In this document: positions 1 to 8,604 of the stretch, in pieces
Position numbering within the stretch: the first letter of the stretch is position 1
Layout of the letters: each line of letters opens with the position of its first letter
NCBI GenBank assembly: GCA_023807065.1
Contig: JAJJLU010000696.1
Location: 1 to 22,726, forward strand
DNA: 22,726 nt
DNA from: Isotricha intestinalis
Taxonomy: Eukaryota > Ciliophora > Litostomatea > Vestibuliferida > Isotrichidae
Direction: 5' to 3'
The notes under the pieces: model-generated
What the model saw: only the letters and a program-made list of their open reading frames with translations
What the model was told of the DNA's origin: nothing
Database searches by the model: none
Position numbers and translations under genes: made by a program

Positions 1-521
1 GATTGAATTTATTATATATTTTTTTTCTTCAGAAATTTTTTGAATATAATCATTATCAACTATTTCATCGAATTTATAATTCAATTTCAGTTATTATTGT
101 TCTTTTTCTTTATTTTTATTCTCATCTTCATTAATATTTTTATTAACATTAATATTAACAATAGGAAATAAACAAATATTTTTTACTTTATTTTTAATTT
201 CTTTCATTAATTTTAATTTTATATATGAATAGTCTCTCAATTTTTTTGTCATGCTTGAATTAAGTCATAATATTTAGGAGCAATTATTCATATTTCATCA
301 TTTACTTCAAATATTTTTCTACTACATCTCTATACTCATTACATTCTACTTCTAGAATTGATATTAATTCTCTGTAAAATGATAGATAAATTTTCCTCCT
401 TTATTATTAAAGAAATTTATATTTTTATTTTCTTTGTTGTTGATTATGTTTGTATAACTTATATTGCATCATATATTTTTGTTTCATAAGGAATATTATT
501 ATTATTATTTACATTATCCAT
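1..521 (-). pseudogene. Broken gene, 5' part, running off the left edge
   Basis: On the minus strand an ATG at 521-519 opens a short frame (MDNVNNNNNIPYETKIYDAI) that stops at TAA. Coding-like sequence then continues leftward in shifting frames. The clearest pieces read FYRELISILEVECNEYRDVV, then APKYYDLIQA, then RDYSYIKLKLMKEIKNKV, followed by an Asn/Lys-rich stretch and a further segment to the window edge. In-frame TGA codons occur where Trp would fit (before IIAPKYY and after LIQA), TAA TAA follows KEKEQ, and one frame change lies at a run of seven A. The piece around the two TGA codons vaguely recalls a DUSP domain of ubiquitin-specific proteases, but I cannot support that family. The rest of the gene lies outside the window. 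A heavily intron-split gene is the alternative, though GT/AG borders do not explain the TGA codons. Confidence 0.55.
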
Positions 522-759
522 TTTATTATATTATAAATTTCATAGATTCTATTTTTAATTTTTAAAAATATTTAATTAATACCATTCATTTCCCATTTAA
601 TTCATATTTTACTCCCAATTTTTTTTATTTTATTTTACAAAAATTATGATATTCATTTTAATTTATTAACTTGAAAATTAGATTAAGGATTGAGTTTATC
701 AAATGATATATAAAAAAATTAAATGATTATTAATATAAATATTAAGTTTAAATTAAAAA

Positions 760-3700
760 TTAATTTTTATTATTTAACAAAGAATTAATACATTCCCAAA
801 TAATTATTGAAGCATTAATATGAACATTGAGTGACCTATTTTCTCCAAAGAAATCTCCATAAACAAACGAATCAATTAAACTAATTATATTTTTATCAAT
901 TCCATTTTTTTCGTTTCCAACAACAAAAATGATTTTTTCTTGAAATTTAATATTTTTTACATTAACTGCTTTCTCACTTTTTTCAAGTCCTAAAATTAAG
1001 TAATTATTTTTTTTACAATTTATAATATAATTTTTTACATCTTCAACATAAATTAAATTTATCCATTTTTCAGCTGAGGAAGCTGCAGTTAAAAAACTTT
1101 TATCATTAATAATATTTTCTTTATCAATTGTTATTCCATCAATATTAAATATTTCACTTGTTCTAACTAGCCCTCCCAAATTTGGAGTATTATTAATATA
1201 ATTTCCTATAATAATAATATCAAATTTTTTTTTAGGAATATTATGATATATATCTTTTGATAAAGGGTTATATTTTTTTTGAAAATCTTCTTCAATTTTG
1301 ATTTTTTCTATTTCTTCTTTTGTGTTAAAAATAAATCTCCAGTTACTAGAAACTTTACTATAATCTTGATTATCTAATAAAATATTTTCAGAAGATAACT
1401 GTTTAAAATATGAATTAATATCAATTGGAATAATTTCATTATAAATTTCATTAAAACTATTTTGAGTTATATTATCAACAGATAAATTATGAAGAAGGAA
1501 AATATATTTTTCATAAATTAAATCAAATTGAATAAAAAATTTTTGAATATTTTCGTTTCTATTTAAATATTCTAAGAAAGAATTACTTAAAAAATTATTT
1601 GTGATAGAGTAATATTTCAGATTAATTTTTCTTAAAAAATATTGAGAAAAACCTCTTATATTACAAATATTAGATGTACATTGAATTACAATTGCATTAA
1701 TAAATTTTATAATTTCTTGATTATTATTATTATAATTTTCAATTATACTTATTGAAGAAATCATTAAAATTGAAGATATAAAATGAGGTTTTGATTTTGG
1801 ATTGATAAGATTATTTAATAAGAAATTTCTAAATTCTTGACTGTGTTTTAAAAATAAAATTGAGAATAAATAAAGATAGTAATCTACACTATTTAAATTG
1901 TTTTTTTGAAGGACTAAAGAAAGAGAATTTGAAATTTCTTTAATTATATTATAATATTTTTCATTTGAAAAATCAATGTTTTCTTTTATAAAAATTAAAC
2001 CTAGTGTTAATAATAATTGACCTAATCTTAATTTTTTTCTATGTTTATCAGTTAATTCCATTTCAGGTCTTAAAGAAGATAAATTATTAATATCTAAAAT
2101 AATTTTATTAGCAGAATTAAGAATAGAATATATTAAATTTTCATTATTATTAATTTTATTATTGATTAAATCTTCATAAAACTTTAAAATTCCAATTCGA
2201 ACATATAATCCATATTTTGATGTATCTTCATCAAGATTTATTAGATTTTTTATTTTTATATTAAAAGGACTATCTGAAATTAAATTTGAAGTTTGTAACA
2301 TAAAACTATCATGACCTCTTGATTCTTTTATTTTCGAAAATTGAATCAATGTTTCATCATATATTTCAATTAAGTTGTAATTTTCTTTTATATGATCAAT
2401 CAAAATTTCTGAAGATATTTTTAACAATAACCAAATTCTATTATCATTTAACACTATAAAATTTTTTAAATTTTCTTTTATAATTTTTGAATATGTTTCA
2501 TTTGCTAATTTATTTTTATCAAGTAAGGTTAAAATAAAAACTAATAAATTTATATAAGTGAAATTTTCTTTTTTTTCATTTAAAATATTTAAAGTTTTTT
2601 CTATAAAAGTTATAAATAAATCAATTTCTGAATTTAAATTTTTTTCAAAATAAATTTGACAATATTTAATTAAATAAAATAGATCTTTATTATTAAAAAT
2701 ATCATAATATGTAAAAATTTCTTGGATATTAATTTGATAATTATAATCAATTTTTAAAAAATTCATTAATAATACACATAGAGTCAAGTTTTTAAGGAAT
2801 AAAATTTTATTTATTTCTGTCAAAATTAAGTAATTCGAATTAAGAAATTCATAAATAATATTAATATTTGAAATTAAAGATTTATTTACCAATAATTCTT
2901 TTTCTTTAAAAATTTTATAATGAATACTACTTAACAAAAGAAAAAGATATAGGTGTAAAAAGTGTAACTGATAATTTAATTCTTGAGTTTTACTTGTTAA
3001 TTCTATTTCATTAATTAAATAATCTGAAAAAGATTTTTTAGAAATTAAAATATAATTAAAAAGAACTTTTTCGTATAATTCAAAATCATCAACAGAAAAG
3101 TCTTTAGAACACTTTAATATATTTTTTAAATTTAAAAAAACATCATTAAAAAGTTCATCATTAATATGATTATAATTTTTGAAGATTAAAGATAATTCAA
3201 AAATAGTGATTATATTATATAATATTTCTCTTTTTAAATTTAAATCAATATATGAACTAAAAATTTTTAAAATATTGTTATTTATATAATCTTCAATAAT
3301 ATCAGAAGTAAAAAAAGAATAATAAATAATATTTTGAATTTCAAAAGGATAATTTTCCAAATTATTATCTTTAAGAAAAATAATTTTATTATTTAAATTC
3401 TTTAAATTGATTATTGATTTTAAATGAAAATTCATTTTTTTTATTGTACTATTATATAATTCATTATCTATATTTTTTTCATAAGAACCAAAATATAATA
3501 ATTCAATTGAAAGATTATCTTTATTATTATTGAGCATATAAATAATTAATTCACAATAAATTTTATTATAAATATCATTTTGACAACTACTTAAATTTGT
3601 TTTTAATATTATATTACAAATAAAATTCCAATAAATAAATTTATAATAATAAGAAGAATTATTGCTCATAAATTTATCCATTATTTTTTCAATATAAATT

Positions 3701-5145
3701 AAAAAGGAAAGATTTTCATTTTCAATGAAATCTACATTTAAAATAATATTGTCAATAGCTTTTACTAAATAAATGCTTATTTTTTTGTTAGTAATAAATT
3801 TTCCAATCCCATTTAATAAGTCAAAAATATATTTTTTATAGTTTATAAAATAATCAGTGTAAAATTTTTCTATTATTAAACCCATTTTTAAGTGATAAAC
3901 ATTTATTTCATTTTCAGGATATAAAAGAGGATTATTAATTATTATTAAAAAATCATTTAAAAAATAAGGAATAAAAGTTTCATTTGTAATATTAATTTTA
4001 CAAATAGTTTTAACAAAGAATTTTTGAATTCTATTATTACTATTATTTAATATTTTTTTACTTAAAATTAAAAAAAAAGTCATAGGATTAGAAAAAATAT
4101 TTTTTTCTTCTTTATTATTATTTTCATTTATAAATTCTATTATAAATTCTAAATCTTTATATAAAGATTTAAATAAATGACTATTAAATCCATTTAATAC
4201 ATCATAAACATTTATAAATTTTTTTAAGAAATTATTATCTATAAAATTGTTTCCTAAAAAGTTATTTAAAATATTAAGAGAAATTTGATGTAGTAATTTA
4301 TTGTTTGATACTAAAATATTTTCTATTATTTTCAATAAATTAGGGGAAAAATTGATATCATTTAAAAAAAGTTCTCCTAGAATATAAATAAAATTTTCAT
4401 ATAATAATGGATTGCTTTCAGATAATTTTTCAATGAAATATATTTTAACCTTTTCATATTGTTTTATATTTATTTTTTCAAGTGTAAAATAATGTTTATT
4501 GAAAATATAGTTAAAAGAATTTTGAACTGAATTTATTATTAATTCTATATCTTTTATAGTTACATTTAAATTTAATTTCAAAATATCAGGAATAGAAAAA
4601 ATAATATCTATATAATTTGGTTCAATTAATAAATCTTTGCAATTTGTTAATGAAAATATTAAAAAATAAAAAAGAAATAATATAATATCTGATATGTGAT
4701 TTTGATTATTTTTATTTATTATATTTTTTATTTCTTCTATAAAATCATAAATGTCATCATAATGTTTAATTAATTCTTTAATAATCATTTTAAATGTTTT
4801 TTTAAAAATAGTAAAATTTAAAAGTATTCTTTTCAAATAATAATTCTTTAGAGTAATTGATAATAATTTTAAATAAAATCCTTTAATCATATCTTTATTT
4901 TCAGTTTTTTCAGTCAAAAAACAAATATATATTAAATTTAAATATTCTTTTTCTATATTGTCAATAATATCATTCTCATTAAATTTTTGAATTTCAAACA
5001 AAAAATAATCACTGTTATCAATATTATCATTAATATCATTTTGAAAAATATTCATAAATTTATAAAGAACTTTAAAAGAATAATTTTTAACAACATCTTT
5101 ATTATTATTAAAATTTTCAATAAATTGTTTATATGAATTTTCCAT
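760..5145 (-). CDS. TARBP1: tRNA (guanosine-2'-O-)methyltransferase, Trm3/TARBP1 type
   Basis: This is a 1461-residue protein in one open frame, starting at ATG 5145-5143 and ending in TAA. About the last 150 residues form a SpoU/TrmH (SPOUT) domain with all three motifs: NLGGLVRTSE near residue 1320 (catalytic Arg), FVVGNEKNGI near 1408, and RSLNVHINAS near 1440, the last followed by IIIWE as in TARBP1. The first 1250 or so residues are Leu/Ile/Asn-rich helical sequence, consistent with the ARM/HEAT scaffold of this family. The length is close to yeast Trm3 and human TARBP1. Known family members transfer a methyl group from S-adenosylmethionine to the ribose of G18 in cytosolic tRNA, and that is the inferred role here. 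No intron is needed to read it. It is divergent from the GTPase locus, and about 640 nt separate the two starts. Confidence 0.88.
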   Translation of the reverse strand: MENSYKQFIENFNNNKDVVKNYSFKVLYKFMNIFQNDINDNIDNSDYFLFEIQKFNENDIIDNIEKEYLNLIYICFLTEKTENKDMIKGFYLKLLSITLKNYYLKRILLNFTIFKKTFKMIIKELIKHYDDIYDFIEEIKNIINKNNQNHISDIILFLFYFLIFSLTNCKDLLIEPNYIDIIFSIPDILKLNLNVTIKDIELIINSVQNSFNYIFNKHYFTLEKINIKQYEKVKIYFIEKLSESNPLLYENFIYILGELFLNDINFSPNLLKIIENILVSNNKLLHQISLNILNNFLGNNFIDNNFLKKFINVYDVLNGFNSHLFKSLYKDLEFIIEFINENNNKEEKNIFSNPMTFFLILSKKILNNSNNRIQKFFVKTICKINITNETFIPYFLNDFLIIINNPLLYPENEINVYHLKMGLIIEKFYTDYFINYKKYIFDLLNGIGKFITNKKISIYLVKAIDNIILNVDFIENENLSFLIYIEKIMDKFMSNNSSYYYKFIYWNFICNIILKTNLSSCQNDIYNKIYCELIIYMLNNNKDNLSIELLYFGSYEKNIDNELYNSTIKKMNFHLKSIINLKNLNNKIIFLKDNNLENYPFEIQNIIYYSFFTSDIIEDYINNNILKIFSSYIDLNLKREILYNIITIFELSLIFKNYNHINDELFNDVFLNLKNILKCSKDFSVDDFELYEKVLFNYILISKKSFSDYLINEIELTSKTQELNYQLHFLHLYLFLLLSSIHYKIFKEKELLVNKSLISNINIIYEFLNSNYLILTEINKILFLKNLTLCVLLMNFLKIDYNYQINIQEIFTYYDIFNNKDLFYLIKYCQIYFEKNLNSEIDLFITFIEKTLNILNEKKENFTYINLLVFILTLLDKNKLANETYSKIIKENLKNFIVLNDNRIWLLLKISSEILIDHIKENYNLIEIYDETLIQFSKIKESRGHDSFMLQTSNLISDSPFNIKIKNLINLDEDTSKYGLYVRIGILKFYEDLINNKINNNENLIYSILNSANKIILDINNLSSLRPEMELTDKHRKKLRLGQLLLTLGLIFIKENIDFSNEKYYNIIKEISNSLSLVLQKNNLNSVDYYLYLFSILFLKHSQEFRNFLLNNLINPKSKPHFISSILMISSISIIENYNNNNQEIIKFINAIVIQCTSNICNIRGFSQYFLRKINLKYYSITNNFLSNSFLEYLNRNENIQKFFIQFDLIYEKYIFLLHNLSVDNITQNSFNEIYNEIIPIDINSYFKQLSSENILLDNQDYSKVSSNWRFIFNTKEEIEKIKIEEDFQKKYNPLSKDIYHNIPKKKFDIIIIGNYINNTPNLGGLVRTSEIFNIDGITIDKENIINDKSFLTAASSAEKWINLIYVEDVKNYIINCKKNNYLILGLEKSEKAVNVKNIKFQEKIIFVVGNEKNGIDKNIISLIDSFVYGDFFGENRSLNVHINASIIIWECINSLLNNKN

Positions 5146-5783
5146 ATAAGATTAAATAATATATTTAAATAATATTAATAATTTTAAACTTTTATCAAAA
5201 TATTTAAAAAAGTAAATTCAATAAACTCAAAATTAATAAATTTACCATATTCTAATTCTCCTAAATAAAATAAAATGCAAAAAAATATTATCTCAATCTT
5301 TTTCAGAAAATCCAAGTGAAAATTAAGATATTATTGCTATAAGATATAGAAATGTTCATTTATAAAAATAATCATATATACTGCAATAATATTTTATATA
5401 CAAAGAATGAGAAAAAATCAATTTTTTTTTTAAAAAATAAATTTCAAAATTAAATGAAATAAATAAGATTATATTATTATTAAACATAAATAAATTAATT
5501 AGATTATACAATGAAAATTATGATACGGAGAGATTCATTTAATTTTATTAAAATATATGAAAAATATTCAATTAAATTTTTAAATTATAAATTTTGTAAA
5601 TTTGATATGTCTTAAGTCCTAATCTCTTTATTTAAATAATATTTAGAATAATCAAAAAATCAATTGAATTTCTTTAAAATTTGACCATTGTAATCCCAAT
5701 TACAAAATTTTTTTTTTTCCTTTTTTTTAACTATTTTCATTATTTTTATATTTCTTTGAAAAGAATATATTTTGAAATATAAT
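5146..5783. other. Divergent intergenic region
   Basis: The stretch is A/T-rich and lies between the outward-reading methyltransferase gene and the GTPase locus, so it must hold both promoters. I see long T and A runs but no open frame of note, no tRNA, and no recognisable promoter element. Confidence 0.6.
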
Positions 5784-6356
5784 ATGTATATATCTTATCA
5801 ATTAATAACTAACAAAAGGCTTGAGCCATCAAATGGAGCTCAATGTTCTAATTTCAGTTCTATAATATCCAAATATTATTTATCTGGAGACATATATTTG
5901 TGTCAAAATTTATCTTATGCTCATAATACCTTTTTATATTTTAAACAAAAAATCAAAGAATTAACAGGACTTCCTTTGGAAACAATGATTGAATTTTGTT
6001 CATATGATAATATTTATGTTGATAAATCAAAAAATTATTTCAAATATTCATTTAATGATAACACAAATCTCATTACTTACTTTGGAATTGGTCTAAATAG
6101 CAAAAATCTTTCCAATCAAAGAAGCAAAAATTTTTACAATAAAAGCAGCAAAATTGATTACTTTGGATTAAATCCAATCTACACATATACTCCTAAAATT
6201 TATGTTATAATAGATCTTTCAAAAAACCCAAGTTTTCAAAAAATTAATAATAATACTTTAGAAAATGAAAGAAAATCAAAAGAGATGGAAAATAATATTA
6301 ATAATATGAAAAAAGAAAATCAAGAGCTAAAAAATAAATATGAAAATTTAAAATAG
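5784..6356 (+). CDS. N-terminal open segment of the GTPase locus
   Basis: An open frame of 190 codons starts at ATG 5784, the first ATG of the frame, and ends in TAG followed at once by TAA. Roughly the first 150 residues form a mixed, probably folded domain that I do not recognise. It contains GAQCSNFSSIISKYY, an LPLETMIEF-like stretch, and two copies of an (F/Y)FG(I/L)(G/N) motif (TYFGIGLNSK and DYFGLNPIY). From about residue 155 the sequence turns into Lys/Glu/Asn coiled coil (ENERKSKEMENN), which carries on beyond the stop. If the locus is dead, this is its 5' exon. If not, it could make a short truncated protein. It probably belongs with the GTPase downstream, because the coiled-coil character is continuous across the stop. 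Confidence 0.5.
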   Translation: MYISYQLITNKRLEPSNGAQCSNFSSIISKYYLSGDIYLCQNLSYAHNTFLYFKQKIKELTGLPLETMIEFCSYDNIYVDKSKNYFKYSFNDNTNLITYFGIGLNSKNLSNQRSKNFYNKSSKIDYFGLNPIYTYTPKIYVIIDLSKNPSFQKINNNTLENERKSKEMENNINNMKKENQELKNKYENLK

Positions 6357-6415
6357 TAAAATAATTGTAAAATAAATGATTTAATTAATAAAAATAATAA
6401 TTTAGATAAAAAACA

Positions 6416-6690
6416 AGAAAATGAAAAGAATGAAATGATTCAAAAAATAAACAATTAGAAAATACTATTAATTCTTTAAAAACTAATTATAATGATTTAA
6501 AAAGTAAAAATCAAAAAGAAATAAAAGATTTAAAAAATAATAATAATACCTTAAAAAGAATTCAAGAGGAAGAAAAGAATCAAATAAATGAAAAAAATAA
6601 ACAATTAGAAAGAAATATTAAATCTTTAGAAAATCAAAATAATGATATTTAAAATCAATATAATAATTTAAAAAGTGAAAGCCAAATAAC
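6416..6690 (+). repeat. Internal coiled-coil repeat, two units 150 nt apart
   Basis: The word ACAATTAGAA and its flanks recur at 6451 and 6601, exactly 150 nt apart. Both units encode a pattern of NKQLE..I.SL followed by a Gln/Asn stretch and then NDL/NNLKS. The first unit has six A before TAAACAATTAG where the second has seven, which places the frame break. The second unit carries the TAA at 6650-6652. Confidence 0.6.
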
Positions 6691-6952
6691 TATAAACCAA
6701 TTAAATGCCTTAAAAGTTCAAAATAATAATTTAATTAAAAAGCAAGAAGAAGAAGAAAGTAAAAAAATAGAAAAACAAAAAAATATTGAAAATTATGAAA
6801 ATGCATTTAAAAGAGATAAAGAAAATATTGAAACACAAAATATAAAAGACTCAAAAAATTATATTATTAATTCTATAACTAATATATTTTTAAAAGAATT
6901 TGAAAAAGAAGATAATAATAAAGATAAATTTTCAAAATCATTGACAAACTAT

Positions 6953-8215
6953 ATGATTAAATTCACAGATGAATTTATGACATATAGTCAAATTTTTATT
7001 AATTCATTTAAAGAAAATTCTCAAAAAATAATAAAAAATTATAATGTAAATGAAAATAAGTTATTAATTGAACATATTAATTTTATTGTTATTGGGAATG
7101 CAGGAACAGGAAAAAGTACTTTTATAAATCAAAGTTTATTATTACCTGAAAATAAAAGAGCAAAGGAAGATAAAGGAGTATCAGTTACTGAAAAATCAAT
7201 TTTATATAGTTCTGAAAAATTGAAAATGATAAGAATGTGGGATACACAAGGATTTGTTCATAAAATATCCCAAAATTATATATTAAATGAAGCAAAAAGA
7301 CTTGATGAAAACGGACTTAAAAAAGGACCTGATCATTATATAAACATAATTTTATATTGTACTTATGGAAACAGATTTCAAGAAGAAGATGGAGAACTTA
7401 TTCATAAAATAATGAAATTATATCCGATGGATAATTTACCTGTTATTATAACACAATTGCAAGCATTTTTTGAAGAAGATGCAAAAGAAATGGAAGATAT
7501 TATACGTAAAATATTGTCTAGTTATTTAGAAAAAAATATAGTTGAAAAAATAGAAATTAAAAGTGTGGTTTCAAGGGATAAAAAAGTGAAAAATATAGTA
7601 TATAAAGCCCGTGGTATACCTGAATTATTAAGATGTTCATTTGATGTTATGGGTAGAGCTATAACTTCTGCAACATTTAAAAAATTTTCAGAGGATATAG
7701 AACAACTATGTAAAGATTATGTTGATAAAAAAATTAATTTCATTCAACAAATATCAAAAGATGAAATGGAAATTATAGATATAGCAAAATGTATGTATGT
7801 TGATGACTCTGAAAAATATTTTAATAATGAGAATAAAACACAAAAGAATTTATCAAGTTCTAACATCTATAAAAATATAACAGAGAAAGAATATTTTACA
7901 AATAATTTTATTCAAATCGTTGCTTCAAAATTTTTATTAATATTTAATAACTTAAATAATACAAGTTATTCTTATGAAGCTAAGGAAAGACCATTAGTTT
8001 TAATATTTATTCAAGAAAGATTAGAAAAACTCCAAAAAATATTAAATGATTGTTCTCAAGATTATTTTGAAAAACAAATATATGAAAAAATATATATAAA
8101 ATATTTTAGAGATTTAAGGAAACAACAGAGTATAAGAAGTAAAGAATTTAATACAAAAAAACAAATATTAGATGAATCTGAAATAGAAAAAAGTTTTAAA
8201 GAAGAATTATTTTAG
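6953..8215 (+). CDS. P-loop GTPase domain (AIG1/IRG-like class), open segment
   Basis: The frame is open for over 400 codons. ATG 6953 is its first ATG, but coding-like sequence extends upstream without interruption to 6653. The P-loop GNAGTGKST is at 7094-7120, a candidate switch Thr follows in KGVSVTEKS, and the Walker B/G3 motif is WDTQG (DTQG at 7241-7252). The G4 position reads PVIITQLQAFF, where a classical NKxD/TKxD is replaced by TQ. A helical region follows with a GIPELL motif and then YVDKKINFIQQ. This order fits the TRAFAC large-GTPase-like proteins common in protists (AIG1-, IRG- and septin-related), but the exact family is not settled. Base specificity may be unusual because the G4 Asp is absent. 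The frame ends in TAG 8213, past which coding character resumes. The long open G domain means it may have been lost recently or may still be expressed. Confidence 0.6.
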   Translation: MIKFTDEFMTYSQIFINSFKENSQKIIKNYNVNENKLLIEHINFIVIGNAGTGKSTFINQSLLLPENKRAKEDKGVSVTEKSILYSSEKLKMIRMWDTQGFVHKISQNYILNEAKRLDENGLKKGPDHYINIILYCTYGNRFQEEDGELIHKIMKLYPMDNLPVIITQLQAFFEEDAKEMEDIIRKILSSYLEKNIVEKIEIKSVVSRDKKVKNIVYKARGIPELLRCSFDVMGRAITSATFKKFSEDIEQLCKDYVDKKINFIQQISKDEMEIIDIAKCMYVDDSEKYFNNENKTQKNLSSSNIYKNITEKEYFTNNFIQIVASKFLLIFNNLNNTSYSYEAKERPLVLIFIQERLEKLQKILNDCSQDYFEKQIYEKIYIKYFRDLRKQQSIRSKEFNTKKQILDESEIEKSFKEELF

Positions 8216-8604
8216 TTTTTACAAAAACGAATTTTTTAAATACTTTTTTTTATTATCTTAAAATTATTTCTGAATAATTTAAAAAAGTTATTTATTGATA
8301 ATTATCAAAAAAATTTAAAAGAAAACCAAGCAATGGTAAAAATTATAAATCAAAAAGTTGAAAACTCTTTAAAATATGTAATACAAAAATTAAAAGAAGG
8401 TTTATTAAAGGACTTAGATAAATATTTTCCTAAGGAAACAGAAAAAAAGAATAGTGAAGAAAATGAATTAAAAAATGATTTTAGTTTTGACTATTAAAAA
8501 TGAAAAATAGATAAATTATTAATTAAATTTTAATTTTATTTATTTAATTCAAATTTATTCTTAAGTATAAATTAATTATCGTTTTAGAGAATAAAAATAA
8601 TTAT

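Larger units (their letters stand above)
5784..8497 (+). pseudogene. Coiled-coil GTPase locus, interrupted
   Basis: Three plus-strand segments look like one gene: an N-terminal domain plus start of a coiled coil (5784-6353), a long Lys/Glu/Asn/Gln coiled coil leading into a GTPase domain, and a helical C-terminal tail (about 8288-8494, from LFIDNYQKN to FSFDY, then TAA). They are separated by TAG TAA at 6354-6359, a one-base loss in an A run at 6442-6447, TAA at 6650-6652, TAG at 8213-8215 and TAA at 8237-8239. After the A run every segment is in one frame. The stops at 6354, 6650, 8213 and 8237 would each read well as Gln. A GT-AG intron 6356-6504 would formally remove the first three defects, but its sequence repeats downstream coiled-coil coding sequence and TAA 6650 would remain. 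A pseudogene is the simplest reading. Assembly errors are possible at the A run only. Confidence 0.6.

Noticed and set aside
6354..6360. Euplotes-type +1 frameshift at AAA-TAG
   Set aside because: Shifting +1 at this site gives a frame that meets TAA within about ten codons, and the true frame change lies about 90 nt downstream at an A run.
6356..6504. GT-AG intron in the GTPase locus
   Set aside because: Its borders and length would restore frame, but the sequence inside duplicates the coiled-coil coding sequence 150 nt downstream, and the TAA at 6650 would remain unexplained.
5784..8497. Ciliate code with TAA/TAG as Gln across the window
   Set aside because: The stops in the broken loci would read well as Gln, but six intact genes spanning about 4000 codons contain no TAA or TAG and end in TAA. 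TGA codons and frameshifts also occur in the broken loci.
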